Positions 26,897 through 36,790 of a stretch of DNA of 52,413 bases are shown here, piece by piece (position 1 is the first letter of the stretch; every line of letters begins with the position of its first letter). The stretch is taken from contig RDZG01000080.1 of the NCBI GenBank assembly GCA_004293915.1, forward strand, positions 1-52,413, written 5' to 3'. A program made the translations under genes and the position numbers. Source of the stretch: Bacteroidota bacterium (lineage in GTDB: Bacteria; Bacteroidota; Bacteroidia; Cytophagales; UBA9547). Under the pieces are notes generated by a model, which was not told where the DNA came from, did not search any database, and saw only the letters and a list, made by a program, of their open reading frames with translations.

Positions 26897-26980
26897 CTTT
26901 TAGGGGTGTTTGGATTGTTAAATCCGAACTGAGAAATACCCTTTGAACCTGATCGAGGTAATGCTCGCGAAGGGAAAAAG
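26897..26980 (+). ncRNA. TPP riboswitch (THI element)
   Basis: Carries the conserved thiamine-pyrophosphate aptamer core: GGGGTG near 26903, CTGAGA (26929-26934), then ACCCTTTGAACCTGATC and GTAATGCTCGCGAAGGG. The ends CTTTT (26897-26901) and AAAAG (26976-26980) close helix P1. Binding of TPP should reduce expression of the downstream TonB-dependent receptor, making that receptor a likely thiamine-related importer. Confidence 0.95.
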
Positions 26981-27031
26981 CTGCAAAATGGCTGTTTTTG
27001 TCGTTTTGTATTATTCTCCGCTTTCCTGAGA

Positions 27032-27062
27032 GGTTTAGTAATTTATTTTCACTAAATCTTTT
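27032..27062 (+). terminator. Probable riboswitch expression platform (terminator hairpin)
   Basis: GGTTTAGT (27032-27039) pairs with ACTAAATC (27051-27058, one G-U pair) and is followed by TTTT, ending five bases before the receptor ATG. This would stop transcription, or hide the translation start, when TPP is bound. Confidence 0.6.
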
Positions 27063-27067
27063 CAAAA

Positions 27068-29275
27068 ATGTTTCATTCTTTATTATTTTCACTTCAATTA
27101 TTTGCTTCAGCAGATTCACTTATTCTCAAAGATTCGTTGCGGGAAGATATTGTAATTCAGTCGGTTAGGGCATCAGACCAAACTCCTGTTTCGCAAACCA
27201 ATTTATCAAAAACAGAAATCGAACGCACTCATCAAGGTTCGGATTTGCCCTATATTTTACATAATACGCCATCCATAATTTCTCAATCCGATGCTGGTAA
27301 TGGTTTTGGTTATAGTTATTTCAGAATGCGAGGGATTGATTATACACGAATAAGCCTCAATGTGAACGGAATACCAATAAACGACCCAGAAAATCAGGGT
27401 TTCTTTTCTAATAATTTTGCAGATTTGGCTAGTTCAGCAAGTAATATTCAGATTCAACGTGGCGTAGGCACAACCGCAAATGGCACTGCTCCCATTGCTG
27501 GTTCGGTTAATATTACAACCCAAAATGTTCAAGACCCAAAGTTTACAAAATTCACATTAGGCTATGGTTCGTATGACACACGCAGAATTACGCTGGAACA
27601 CAATACAGGCATCGATCCCAATAGTAAATTTGGTGTTTATGGACGTTTTTCGTTGCTTTCTTCAAATGGATTTAAAGCAAGTTCGGGTTCCGAAATGAAA
27701 ACATTTTTGTTTGGAGGTGGCTATTTTGGCAAAAAAAGCACACTCAAATTCAATATTTTTGGTGGTGCTACCGAAAGCAATTTAGCATTTTATGCTGTTC
27801 CAAAATCGATTTTAGAAACAGATTATCGTTCAAATATTAATTCTCAACGCGAAAAAGATGCTTTTCAGCAATTTTTTTATCAAGTATCATATAATTTCAA
27901 TGTCAATAAAAACGTAGATTTTTCTGCCATGGGTTATTTAATACAAGGTTCCGCACCAAGGTTTTTATCGGAATGGTACAATGATTTTCCATATCCAATT
28001 TCCTATTCAACTTTTAATCTACCAGATCCAAATCCCACAAAAACATCTTCTAACTTCTTGATTAACTACCAGTTAAACCAATTAACACGAGGTGGAATGT
28101 TTACTTCAAATTATAAAAACGCTAACTTTAAAGCTATATTAGGGGTACATGCTAATACGTTTTCTGCCGAGCATAAAGGTTCGGTTCAAGATACTGATTT
28201 GTTTCCTGTTGGTTATAAATCTGGACACGTTGCCTATCAAAATACAGGTATAAAAAATGAAATGAGTACCTTTTTAAAATGTAATTACACCTTTTTTTAC
28301 AAACTTTTTGTATTTGGCGATGCCCAATTACGTTATACTACTTTTGGATATAACGCAGTTGATAAGCCAATTTTAAGAGATAATTATAAAGTAGATAACT
28401 TGAATTGGACTTTTTTCAATCCTAAAATCGGTATACGATATAATTTAACAAACAAATTTAGCACGTATTCATCTTTTGGTATCACTAGCAAAGAACCTAC
28501 TCGTTTGGATATTTTTGGAGGAAACGATAAAGCTGTTCAAAATATTAAAAAAGATAGTATTATAAAACCAGAAAAAGTATATAATACCGAATTAGGCATT
28601 GAATATAAATCAAAAAACCTAAGTTTGGCTTTAAATGGATACTGGATGGAGTTTAGAAACGAAATTGCAGCAACTGGAGGAATAAACAATTTCGGCTATT
28701 TTTATAGACAAAACGTGCCAGAAAGCAATAGAAAAGGAATAGAATTAAATGTGCAAACACGTATTTTGAATAAAATAATTTTAACAAACAGTACATCAAT
28801 TAGCCAAAATAGGATAAAAGAATTTACACAGACCATTGCTGTAAAAGATGTTACAACCCAATTTGATGTTGATGCTAAAACCGAAGTTTACAAAAATGTA
28901 AATCCAGTTTTAACACCTTCGTTTACTTTATATCAAAGCATTAGATATGAGCCATTTAGCTTTTTATCAGCCGAAATTTGTGGACGATATGTTAGTAAAA
29001 TGTATCTCGATAATACAAACAACGAAACACTTACTACACCAGATTATTTGGTTGTAGATGCTAAAATGGAATTAAATTTATCAAAGCTAACAAAAGTAGA
29101 TACTTATATACGATTTTCTATGAATAATGTGCTCAATACCAAATATTTCACTTCTGGTACTCCTACAAACAACTACCAACGTGATGTTTCTTCTATCGAC
29201 ACACGATTTGTAGAACCAAACTATTATGTAGGTGCATTAAGAAATATTATGGTTACAGCTGGAGTTAAATTTTAA
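27068..29275 (+). CDS. TonB-dependent outer-membrane receptor under TPP control
   Basis: Outer-membrane active transporter of 735 residues, preceded by a TPP riboswitch and hence probably importing thiamine or a precursor. A short hydrophobic N-terminus (MFHSLLFSLQLFASA) is a plausible signal peptide. The plug domain follows (SDLPYILHNTPSIISQSDAG, YFRMRGIDYTRISLNVNGIP, IQIQRGVGTTANGTAPIAGSVNI). The remainder alternates beta strands of the barrel and ends in RNIMVTAGVKF, a typical C-terminal aromatic strand. No N-terminal carboxypeptidase-like extension or SusD partner is present, which separates it from SusC-type receptors. Confidence 0.92.
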   Translation: MFHSLLFSLQLFASADSLILKDSLREDIVIQSVRASDQTPVSQTNLSKTEIERTHQGSDLPYILHNTPSIISQSDAGNGFGYSYFRMRGIDYTRISLNVNGIPINDPENQGFFSNNFADLASSASNIQIQRGVGTTANGTAPIAGSVNITTQNVQDPKFTKFTLGYGSYDTRRITLEHNTGIDPNSKFGVYGRFSLLSSNGFKASSGSEMKTFLFGGGYFGKKSTLKFNIFGGATESNLAFYAVPKSILETDYRSNINSQREKDAFQQFFYQVSYNFNVNKNVDFSAMGYLIQGSAPRFLSEWYNDFPYPISYSTFNLPDPNPTKTSSNFLINYQLNQLTRGGMFTSNYKNANFKAILGVHANTFSAEHKGSVQDTDLFPVGYKSGHVAYQNTGIKNEMSTFLKCNYTFFYKLFVFGDAQLRYTTFGYNAVDKPILRDNYKVDNLNWTFFNPKIGIRYNLTNKFSTYSSFGITSKEPTRLDIFGGNDKAVQNIKKDSIIKPEKVYNTELGIEYKSKNLSLALNGYWMEFRNEIAATGGINNFGYFYRQNVPESNRKGIELNVQTRILNKIILTNSTSISQNRIKEFTQTIAVKDVTTQFDVDAKTEVYKNVNPVLTPSFTLYQSIRYEPFSFLSAEICGRYVSKMYLDNTNNETLTTPDYLVVDAKMELNLSKLTKVDTYIRFSMNNVLNTKYFTSGTPTNNYQRDVSSIDTRFVEPNYYVGALRNIMVTAGVKF

Positions 29276-29297
29276 AAATTATTGAGATATTTTTTGT

Positions 29298-29335
29298 AAT
29301 CCGTAAGTAGCAATGGCTTACGGATTCATTTTTTT
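29298..29335. terminator. Terminator between the TonB receptor and rsmI
   Basis: Perfect 10-base stem AATCCGTAAG/CTTACGGATT around a 9-base loop, followed by CA and a run of T. It lies 22 bases past the receptor stop, between two convergent genes. Confidence 0.85.
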
Positions 29336-29355
29336 ATAAAATCATCTATAATAAT

Positions 29356-30039
29356 TTAACCATTTCCTGCAACAATCAAAACAATTTCGCCTTTAACTTC
29401 TTTTTTCTTAAAATGTAAAGCAAGTTCTGCCAGTGTTCCATTGGCAGTTTCTTCAAATTTTTTGGTAAGTTCTCTCGAAACCGAAGCTTGTCGTTCGGCT
29501 CCTAAGTAGATAGCCATTTCTTCTAATGTTTTTACTAATCTATATGGACTTTCGTAAAAAACCATCGTTCGATTTTCAGTTACAATTTGTTTGAATTTAG
29601 TTTGTCTGCCTTTTTTGACAGGCAAAAAACCTTCAAAAACAAATACATCGGATGGTAATCCAGATTTTACTAATGCTGGCACAAAAGCTGTTGCACCAGG
29701 CAAACATTCTACTTCAACTTCGTTTTTTAAACATTCACGAACAATCAAAAAACCTGGATCAGAAATTGCAGGTGTGCCAGCATCTGTAATTAGTGCAATT
29801 TTTACACCCGATTTTATCTTGTTTATAATTCCTTCCACTGCTTTATGTTCGTTGAAAGCATGATAACTTTGCAATGGTTTTGAGATTTCATAATGCCTTA
29901 ACAATACCGAACTTGTACGTGTATCTTCGCACAAAATCACATCAGCTTCTTTCAAGATACGTATGCCTCTGATTGTCATGTCTTCTAAATTACCAATTGG
30001 CGTTGGCACCAGAACCAATTTCGGCTGATTTTGCATCAT
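29356..30039 (-). CDS. rsmI: 16S rRNA (cytidine-1402 2'-O)-methyltransferase
   Basis: SAM-dependent tetrapyrrole-methylase-fold enzyme that methylates C1402 of 16S rRNA. Family blocks are LVLVPTPIGNLEDMTIRGI, LCEDTRTSSVLLRHY, LITDAGTPAISDPG, EVECLPGATAFVPALVKSG and RELTKKFEE. I place the start at 30039 or 30036 (MMQNQPKLVLV), because the longer frame from 30105 adds a segment with no family resemblance. It is convergent with the TonB receptor and divergent from hicBA. Confidence 0.92.
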   Translation of the reverse strand: MMQNQPKLVLVPTPIGNLEDMTIRGIRILKEADVILCEDTRTSSVLLRHYEISKPLQSYHAFNEHKAVEGIINKIKSGVKIALITDAGTPAISDPGFLIVRECLKNEVEVECLPGATAFVPALVKSGLPSDVFVFEGFLPVKKGRQTKFKQIVTENRTMVFYESPYRLVKTLEEMAIYLGAERQASVSRELTKKFEETANGTLAELALHFKKKEVKGEIVLIVAGNG

Positions 30040-30131
30040 TGCTATATTATTTTGCACAAATGTAGCTACTATCCAATCATTTTTATAATTTTGAATACAA
30101 TACAAAATTTCAAACTTTAAATACTTAAAAT

Positions 30132-30356
30132 ATGTACACGTACAAAATACATTTACATAAAGAAAAAGAGGGTGGATATATGGTTACAGTACCAGCTTTG
30201 CCTGGCTGTATAACGCAAGGAGATGATATTGACGATGCTGTTGCGATGGCAAAAGAAGCCATTGAATTATATATTGAAGAACTAAAAGAAAGAGGCGAAG
30301 ATATTCCAGACGATAGTAATACATTTGAATATTCTTTAAATCTAGAAACGGTATGA
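30132..30356 (+). CDS. hicB: HicB-family antitoxin
   Basis: Short antitoxin of 74 residues with the HicB partial RNase H-like fold: YKIHLHKEKEGGYMVTVPAL, GCITQGDDIDDAVAMAKEAI and LYIEELKERGEDIP. It ends soon after that core and therefore has no obvious C-terminal DNA-binding domain, as in the minimal HicB type. It precedes hicA and overlaps it by four bases (ATGA), so antitoxin is made first. TAATTTTG (30086-30093) may be a -7 box. Confidence 0.92.
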   Translation: MYTYKIHLHKEKEGGYMVTVPALPGCITQGDDIDDAVAMAKEAIELYIEELKERGEDIPDDSNTFEYSLNLETV

Positions 30357-30556
30357 ATCAATCGCCAAAACATCTAATAAAATTATTAGAAAGGCATGGA
30401 TTTTTCTTTAAAAGAGCAAAAGGTTCACACCAAATATTTTATAATCCAATTTCAAATAGTACAGTTGTTGTACCAGTACACGGCAATAAAGATATAAAAA
30501 CGGCTACTTTTCTTGCCATTTTAAAACAAGCAGGAATAGATAAAAAAGAAATTTAA
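30353..30556 (+). CDS. hicA: HicA-family mRNA interferase toxin
   Basis: Ribosome-independent RNase toxin of 67 residues with a dsRBD-like fold. It has the family pattern: KHLIKLLERHGFFFKRAKGSH with the catalytic-type His26 in GSHQIFY, VVVPVHGNKDIKTAT, and LKQAGIDKKEI. All expected residues are present, so it should be active. Translationally coupled to hicB. Confidence 0.93.
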   Translation: MNQSPKHLIKLLERHGFFFKRAKGSHQIFYNPISNSTVVVPVHGNKDIKTATFLAILKQAGIDKKEI

Positions 30557-30582
30557 TTATCATTTTAATCTTTACACTATAT

Positions 30583-31788
30583 ATGTTTAATAATTCTATA
30601 AAATTCTTCATTTCAACATTTCTATTTATACAAACAATTTCAAATCTAAACGCACAAACAATTGATTTAGAAATAGTTGCAGATAATCTAGTTTCGCCTG
30701 TTGGCATGGCTTGTCCTGATGATGGTACAAACAGAAAATTTATAATCGAACAACGTGGATTAATATATATTATTGATAAAAACAATAAATTAATACCAAT
30801 TCCATTTTTAGATATGTCGAAAAAAATTGTAAAACTTTCGGCTCAATACGATGAAAAAGGACTTTTAGGAATTGCTTTCCATCCAAAATATAAAGAAAAT
30901 GGACGCTTTTTTGTGTATTATAGCTCCAATTTACCAAATAATGAAAACAATCATATTGGAGTTCTTTCCGAATTTAAAGCCGATAAAAACAACCCAAACA
31001 AAGCACTTTTGGAAGAAAAAATAATTTTAACCATACCCCAACCAGAATGGAATCACAATGGCGGGCAAATTCTATTTGACGCAAAGGGCTATTTGTATTT
31101 AGGTTTAGGCGATGGCGGTAGCGGAGGAGATCCTCATGGAAAATTTGGTAACGGACAGAATATCAATACCTTACTTGGTAAAATTATTCGTATTGATGTA
31201 GACAAAACCGCACCATATAGTATTCCTACCGATAATCCATTTGTAGGAAAAGATGGATTAGACGAAATTTATGCCTACGGATTGCGAAATCCATGGCGTT
31301 TTTCGATTGATAAAATCACGCAACGCCTTTTTTGTGGTGATGTGGGTCAGAATAAATTCGAAGAAATAAATATTATAGTAAAAGGCAAAAATTATGGTTG
31401 GAAAATAATGGAAGGTTTGCATTGTTTCGACCCAGAAAAAAACTGCAATCAAACAAATTTAGAATTACCTATAACTGAATATGATCGTTCAGAAGGCTCA
31501 AGTGTAACAGGTGGATATGTGTATAGAGGAAAATTATTGCCACAACTTTATGGAAAATATATATTTGCAGATTGGCGTGGCGTGCTTTTTTGTTTAACAG
31601 AACAACTAGATAAATCTTGGAAAAGAGAACAACTAAAAACAACAATTTCTGATTTTAAAAACCTAAATATCAATAGCTTAGGCGAAGATATTGATGGCGA
31701 AATATATCTTTTGGTGCAAGATTTAGATGGACCCTTTCAGCTCACTGGAAAAGTGTTGAAATTTAAAAAGGGGGGAATAAATAATTGA
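30583..31788 (+). CDS. PQQ-dependent sugar dehydrogenase-like protein (GSDH family)
   Basis: Exported six-bladed beta-propeller of the soluble aldose/glucose dehydrogenase (GSDH) family, oxidising sugars with PQQ. The 401-residue chain has a signal peptide (ISTFLFIQTISNLNAQ) and the family blocks GLLGIAFHPKYKENGRFFVYY, WNHNGGQILFDAKGYLYLGLGDGG, YGLRNPWRFSIDK, CGDVGQNKFEEIN, KNYGWKIMEG and GGYVYRG. No PQQ synthesis genes are nearby, and family membership does not prove PQQ use; a dedicated substrate cannot be read from sequence. It begins 26 bases after hicA. Confidence 0.85.
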   Translation: MFNNSIKFFISTFLFIQTISNLNAQTIDLEIVADNLVSPVGMACPDDGTNRKFIIEQRGLIYIIDKNNKLIPIPFLDMSKKIVKLSAQYDEKGLLGIAFHPKYKENGRFFVYYSSNLPNNENNHIGVLSEFKADKNNPNKALLEEKIILTIPQPEWNHNGGQILFDAKGYLYLGLGDGGSGGDPHGKFGNGQNINTLLGKIIRIDVDKTAPYSIPTDNPFVGKDGLDEIYAYGLRNPWRFSIDKITQRLFCGDVGQNKFEEINIIVKGKNYGWKIMEGLHCFDPEKNCNQTNLELPITEYDRSEGSSVTGGYVYRGKLLPQLYGKYIFADWRGVLFCLTEQLDKSWKREQLKTTISDFKNLNINSLGEDIDGEIYLLVQDLDGPFQLTGKVLKFKKGGINN

Positions 31789-31833
31789 CTTTGTGGATAA
31801 GCTAAAATTAAAATTAGCTAAATATGCATTTAT

Positions 31834-33066
31834 ATGGAAACAAATTATTCTGAAATTAAATCTAAGCTCAAAATTGAAGTTACTAAATCAGATAGCAACG
31901 AATTAGCACATTTAACGCATTTTTTTCAAAATCACAAAAATGGATTTTCTAAATACTTTAAACCTTTTGCAGATAATTATATAATAGATTTATACGAAAA
32001 ACTAAATATTGCAGAGGAACCAGATATACAACATTATTTACCTATAAAATGGGATGTTCCATTTCCTCCAGTAAGTAATCCAAAATTCAAATTCATAGAT
32101 TTATTTGCAGGCATTGGAGGTATAAGACTTGCATTTCAAAATTTAGGTGGAAAATGTGTTTTTACAAGTGAATGGGATACTTATTCAAAAAAAACTTATG
32201 ACGCAAACTTTGGAGAAATACCATTTGGAGACATAACTAAAATTACTGAAAATGAAATTCCCGATCATGATATTTTACTTGGCGGATTTCCATGCCAACC
32301 ATTTTCAATAGCAGGTGTATCAAAAAAAAATTCTTTGGGGAAAGTACATGGCTTTTTAGATGAAACACAAGGAACTTTATTTTTTGATGTTGCAAGAATA
32401 ATTAAACACAAAATGCCTTCTGCTTTTATGTTAGAAAATGTAAAAAACCTTGTTTCTCATGATAAAGGAAAAACATTTACAATTATTAAAGAAACTTTAA
32501 AAGAAATAGGTTATACAATCTATTTCAAGGTTTTAGATGGAAAATATTTTGTTCCTCAACATAGAGAAAGAATAATTATTGTTGGATTTAAAAATGACGT
32601 TTTTAAACATGAAGAACAATTTGAATTTCCAAAAGCGAATGAAATAAAATATATAATTTCAGATATATTAGAACATGAAGTGAATTCAAAATATACATTA
32701 TCAGATCATCTTTGGAATTATTTACAGAATTACGCTAAAAAACACAAAGCGAAAGGTAATGGTTTTGGTTTTGGACTTACAGACTTAAATGGTATTTCTA
32801 GAACATTAAGTGCAAGATATTATAAAGATGGTGCAGAAATTTTAATTCCACAATTAGGTAAAAATCCAAGACGATTAACACCTAGAGAATGTGCAAGACT
32901 TCAAGGATTTCCTGACACATTTTTAATTCCAGTTTCTGATAACCAAGCATACAAACAATTTGGGAATTCTGTAGTAGTACCATTAATTCAAGCTGTAGGA
33001 AAAAATATAGTCAATGAAATTATCAAATTAAATGAACTTACAAAACCTCAAATCACTGTTCATTGA
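31834..33066 (+). CDS. DNA (cytosine-5) methyltransferase of an R-M system
   Basis: Modifies a cytosine at C5 in its target, protecting host DNA. The 410-residue protein has motif [16 protein letters not shown] (88-102), the catalytic GGFPCQPFS with Cys154, the ENV motif ([10 protein letters not shown]), [11 protein letters not shown], and the C-terminal [15 protein letters not shown] and [10 protein letters not shown] blocks. An N-terminal extension of about 85 residues precedes motif I, as in EcoRII/Dcm-like enzymes. The last 35 bases overlap the start of the downstream endonuclease gene. By analogy with MvaI/BcnI, the target may be a CCNGG-type site, but this is inference. Confidence 0.95.
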   Translation: METNYSEIKSKLKIEVTKSDSNELAHLTHFFQNHKNGFSKYFKPFADNYIIDLYEKLNIAEEPDIQHYLPIKWDVPFPPVSNPKFKFIDLFAGIGGIRLAFQNLGGKCVFTSEWDTYSKKTYDANFGEIPFGDITKITENEIPDHDILLGGFPCQPFSIAGVSKKNSLGKVHGFLDETQGTLFFDVARIIKHKMPSAFMLENVKNLVSHDKGKTFTIIKETLKEIGYTIYFKVLDGKYFVPQHRERIIIVGFKNDVFKHEEQFEFPKANEIKYIISDILEHEVNSKYTLSDHLWNYLQNYAKKHKAKGNGFGFGLTDLNGISRTLSARYYKDGAEILIPQLGKNPRRLTPRECARLQGFPDTFLIPVSDNQAYKQFGNSVVVPLIQAVGKNIVNEIIKLNELTKPQITVH

Positions 33067-34348
33067 TAACGGTTGTAGCAAAATCTATATAAAAAAATTA
33101 TCACTAAACGACAATTCAAAAAATCAAGTTTATTTTGGTGGTAGTTTTGAGATTTTAAATATTCTTCCAATTTCTGAAATCAAAACAGAAGAAGCTGGAG
33201 ATTGGAACAAAGAACGATTTAAAGCTTCAATTAAATTTAGTTGGATTAATGAGGATGGCAAAATATATCCTGCTCCAAATTCTCAATTAATACTTTATCC
33301 AAAATATCCTGAAGTTAGATTTTCGGGATTTTTACAAAAATGTCAAAATCCGCCTTCTGAATTAATGTCTCAAAGATTAGCTGATAGAATCTTATTTTTT
33401 TCAATTGATAAAAATGGAACAATATTAGGTTTTGTGGCAGCACCAAATTCAGAAATTTCGAATGAATTTAAAGAAGAAAAAAACATAGCTGAGCACGGAG
33501 TTTTTATGGTAATTGAATTGCCAAAATTAGCAAATAATAAATACAAGTTAATAAATGAATTAATTCGAATACATCAATTGGGATGGATAAAGTCTAAGAG
33601 TTTAACAAAAGATGGAATAGTTCCTTGTGAAAGTTCTCAGTGTGGTGGATATACGTTGGAAGCTGAATTAGGAATCATTAGAAACGGTATTTCTGAGCCA
33701 GATTTTTTAGGTTGGGAAATCAAAAACTTTGGCGTTTCAAAATTGGATAATTTGAATTCTAAAGTTCTTACATTATTTTCCCCAGAACCTACAGGTGGAT
33801 TTTATAGACAATTTGGAAAAGAAGAATTCATAAAAAAATATGGTTATGCTGACAAAAAAGGCAGAGAAAATCGGATTAACTTTGGTGGAATCTATAAAAT
33901 TGGCAAAGAAAACAAATTAACAAATCAAGTTTTAAAACTTATAGGATTTGATACTGAAACAGGTAAAATCAGAAATTCAAATGGTAAAATTGGACTTTTT
34001 GATTCAAAAGGAGTTGAAACTGCATCATGGGATTTTGCTACTTTACTTTTACATTGGAATAGAAAACATAATCAAACCTGTTATGTGCCTTCGCTATCAA
34101 ATAAATTAGATGAAAGAAGCTATAAATATGGTAATAAAATTTTGTTATGTGAAGGTACTAATTTTCAACTTTTTTTACAACAAATGGCAAATGGTAATGT
34201 TTACTATGACCCAGGTATAAAAATGGAAAATGCTTATTCAAAAATACCTAAAATAAAGCCAAGAAGTCAGTTTAGGATGAAATCACAGTTTTTGTCAAAC
34301 TTATATTTGCGAAATGAAATTTTAGACATTACCAAACCAAATTCATAA
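33032..34348 (+). CDS. MvaI/BcnI-family type II restriction endonuclease
   Basis: Likely cleaves the site protected by the adjacent m5C methylase. The diagnostic region [20 protein letters not shown] followed by [10 protein letters not shown] (residues 206-234) matches the MvaI/BcnI active site, with E210, D224 and E229-x-K231 as the probable metal and catalytic residues. At 438 residues it is much longer than MvaI or BcnI (about 240), with about 200 residues of N-terminal extension that I do not recognise. It overlaps the methylase gene by 35 bases in another frame, a typical R-M arrangement. It is likely active. Confidence 0.85.
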   Translation: MNLQNLKSLFIDNGCSKIYIKKLSLNDNSKNQVYFGGSFEILNILPISEIKTEEAGDWNKERFKASIKFSWINEDGKIYPAPNSQLILYPKYPEVRFSGFLQKCQNPPSELMSQRLADRILFFSIDKNGTILGFVAAPNSEISNEFKEEKNIAEHGVFMVIELPKLANNKYKLINELIRIHQLGWIKSKSLTKDGIVPCESSQCGGYTLEAELGIIRNGISEPDFLGWEIKNFGVSKLDNLNSKVLTLFSPEPTGGFYRQFGKEEFIKKYGYADKKGRENRINFGGIYKIGKENKLTNQVLKLIGFDTETGKIRNSNGKIGLFDSKGVETASWDFATLLLHWNRKHNQTCYVPSLSNKLDERSYKYGNKILLCEGTNFQLFLQQMANGNVYYDPGIKMENAYSKIPKIKPRSQFRMKSQFLSNLYLRNEILDITKPNS

Positions 34349-34359
34349 ACTAAATTTTT

Positions 34360-35145
34360 ATGACTTGTAAAATTTGTAATGCCGAATCAAAAGTGATTTT
34401 TTCAAAAAAAATACTTTTAAAATATGATGTAAAATACCACCATTGTAAAGCTTGTGGATTTATTCAACCTGATGAGCCTTTTTGGCTGCCTGAAGCGTAT
34501 CAAAAAGCCATTTCGGATATGGATACAGGTATTTTTGTTCGTAATACTAAAAATAAAAAAATGGTTTCCTTTTTATTGCGTTTATATTTCAATAAGAAAG
34601 AAAGATTTTTAGATTATGGTGCTGGATATGGCATTTTTGTGCGAATGATGCGTGATGATGGTTTTGATTTTTGGGGTACAGATGAGTACGCTTCTCCCCT
34701 ATTTTCTTTTGCTTTTGATATCAAAAACTTAGAAAATAATCCCGAAAAATTTGAAGCTATTACTTGTTTTGAGGTTTTTGAACATCTAGAAAATCCAGTT
34801 GAAGAAATCAAAAAAATGTTGGTCTATTCAGATTCGATTATTTTTTCAACTTCGCTTTCTGATAATGTTTATGCAAAAAATGGCACAGAAGGTTTGAAAA
34901 ATTGGTGGTATATTTCAGAAGAAACAGGACAACATATTTCAATATATTCCTATCAATCATTAAAAATAATAGCCCAAAAATTTGGTTTGAATTTGTATTC
35001 TAATCGTTATAATTTTCATATTTTAACTAAAAAACAAATAAATCCAATGTTATTTACGTTATTATATTTTATAAAAAAAGTAAAAGATTGGGTTTCAAAA
35101 AACAAAATAAATTATAGTGCAGTTGATAGAGAAAAACTAAAATAA
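34360..35145 (+). CDS. Class I SAM-dependent methyltransferase with N-terminal zinc ribbon
   Basis: Unknown substrate. The 261-residue protein opens with a four-Cys zinc ribbon (CKIC at residues 3-6, CKAC at 28-31), then a Rossmann methyltransferase domain: FLDYGAGYGIFVRMM binds SAM, and FEVFEHLENPVEEIKKML is the usual later motif. A basic, hydrophobic C-terminal segment (LFTLLYFIKKVKDWV) follows. Such ribbon-methyltransferases often modify sugar or small-molecule substrates. It starts 11 bases after the endonuclease and ends four bases before the protease gene, so it may be in the same transcript. Confidence 0.8.
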   Translation: MTCKICNAESKVIFSKKILLKYDVKYHHCKACGFIQPDEPFWLPEAYQKAISDMDTGIFVRNTKNKKMVSFLLRLYFNKKERFLDYGAGYGIFVRMMRDDGFDFWGTDEYASPLFSFAFDIKNLENNPEKFEAITCFEVFEHLENPVEEIKKMLVYSDSIIFSTSLSDNVYAKNGTEGLKNWWYISEETGQHISIYSYQSLKIIAQKFGLNLYSNRYNFHILTKKQINPMLFTLLYFIKKVKDWVSKNKINYSAVDREKLK

Positions 35146-35149
35146 CACA

Positions 35150-36790
35150 ATGAAAACCAATATATTATATGGTATATTTTTCGGATTTATTTTCCAATCA
35201 CAAGCACAATACACTTATTTGGTTTATTTTAAAGATAAACAAAATATTGAAAATTATTACGCAATTCCAATTTCGTTTTTGAGTCAAAAATCAATAGAAA
35301 GACGAAAAAAACAAAAAATTGCCATTCGATTTGCCGATTTGCCTGTAAATACCAAATACATAGATAGTTTGAAAAAATTAGGTGCAGAAGTTTGGTATAA
35401 TTCTCGTTGGTTTAATGCTGCTTATGTAAAATGCGACACCAATTTGTTTAAAAACACCATTTCAACTCTCGGATTTGTAAATAAATATGAAGTTTTATAT
35501 ACCAAAACGGCTTCGAGTTTGCGTATTGAGAATTTTAGAAAAGAAAAAAAATCAGAAAGAGTTAGTATTTCAAGCTCGGATTATGGCAATGCGGCAAGCC
35601 AAGTTTCGATGATTTGTCTTGATGAAATGCACAAACAAGGTTTTCATGGCGAAGGAATGACAATTGCAGTTACCGATGGTGGATTTACAAATGCAAACAA
35701 TGTTTATTTTTTTGATAGTTTGTTTGTAAATAATCAAATAAAAGGCACGTTTGATTTTGTTCGTAAAGATAAAGATGTGTATAGTTATTCTTCACATGGC
35801 ACTAATGTACTTTCATGTATTGGAGGATATGCAAAAGGACAATTGATTGGAACAGCATATAAATCAGACTTTTATCTATTTAGAACAGAAGATGATGCAA
35901 CCGAATATCCTATAGAAGAAGCCAATTGGCTCATGGCAGCTGAAAAAGCCGATAGTTTAGGTGTCGATATTATTAATGTTTCGTTGGGATATAATACATT
36001 TGACAATACAAATTTGAATCATAAATTAGAAGAATCTGATGGAAAATCTACAATCATTACGCGTGCAGCAGATTTTGCGGCTGGGGCAGGCATGATTGTT
36101 GTGGTTAGTGCAGGTAATTCGGGTAATAGTTCAACTTGGAACAAAATTACATTTCCTGCCGATGCCGATTCTGTTTTGACAGTTGGAGCAGTTACTTCTG
36201 TTGGCAATGTTTCAGGTTTTAGTGGCTATGGACCTACCGCAGATGGCAGAATAAAACCCGATGTGGCTGCACAAGGTGTTGATTGTGTGATTGGTGCACC
36301 TAGTAATGTTATTGTTAGAGGCAATGGCACATCATTTTCTGCTCCAATTATGACTGGATTAGTTGCTGGACTTTGGCAAGCAAACACATCGCTTACAAAT
36401 ATGGAAATCATTGATTTTATTAGAAAATCTGGTTCAATATATGCAACTCCTGACAATAGAATGGGCTATGGAATTCCATGTTTTACTCGTGCAAATACCT
36501 TAGCAAAAGGAAAAAAAGATTTAACTTTTGTTACTGAAAGATATATTTATCCAAATCCACTTACCGCAGGAAAACTAAATTTGGTTGTTAATATCTCAGA
36601 TTTGGGAAAAACAATTTTAGTTGAACTATTTAGTATTTCTGGAAAAAGAATTTTTGAGCAAAAAATAGAAAACATCAATCTTACAAACGAGTTAGAAATA
36701 GCTAACGATTTGCTTGTTGCTGGATTATATTTTGTAAGAATTAGTGGCGAAAGTTTTGGAACAAAAAACGTAAAGTTAATTAAAAACTAA
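35150..36790 (+). CDS. Subtilisin-like (S8) serine peptidase with T9SS sorting domain
   Basis: Secreted protease of 546 residues. The signal peptide ends near FQSQAQ; an N-terminal prodomain runs to about 140. The catalytic triad is D176 (MTIAVTDGGF), H216 (YSSHGTNVL) and S395 (GNGTSFSAPI), with the oxyanion Asn323 (SAGNSGNS). The C-terminus carries a T9SS type A domain (ERYIYPNPLTAGKLNL, ELFSISGKRIFEQKI, LLVAGLYFVRISG). All active-site residues are present. Its stop codon overlaps the stop of the convergent Cys-rich gene by three bases. Confidence 0.93.
   Translation: MKTNILYGIFFGFIFQSQAQYTYLVYFKDKQNIENYYAIPISFLSQKSIERRKKQKIAIRFADLPVNTKYIDSLKKLGAEVWYNSRWFNAAYVKCDTNLFKNTISTLGFVNKYEVLYTKTASSLRIENFRKEKKSERVSISSSDYGNAASQVSMICLDEMHKQGFHGEGMTIAVTDGGFTNANNVYFFDSLFVNNQIKGTFDFVRKDKDVYSYSSHGTNVLSCIGGYAKGQLIGTAYKSDFYLFRTEDDATEYPIEEANWLMAAEKADSLGVDIINVSLGYNTFDNTNLNHKLEESDGKSTIITRAADFAAGAGMIVVVSAGNSGNSSTWNKITFPADADSVLTVGAVTSVGNVSGFSGYGPTADGRIKPDVAAQGVDCVIGAPSNVIVRGNGTSFSAPIMTGLVAGLWQANTSLTNMEIIDFIRKSGSIYATPDNRMGYGIPCFTRANTLAKGKKDLTFVTERYIYPNPLTAGKLNLVVNISDLGKTILVELFSISGKRIFEQKIENINLTNELEIANDLLVAGLYFVRISGESFGTKNVKLIKN

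Noticed and set aside
27068-29275. SusC-type receptor of a polysaccharide locus
   Set aside because: No SusD neighbour or N-terminal extension, and a TPP riboswitch points to vitamin uptake.
30036-30105. N-terminal extension of rsmI
   Set aside because: The extra residues lack family resemblance and the MMQNQPKL start fits the known N-terminus.
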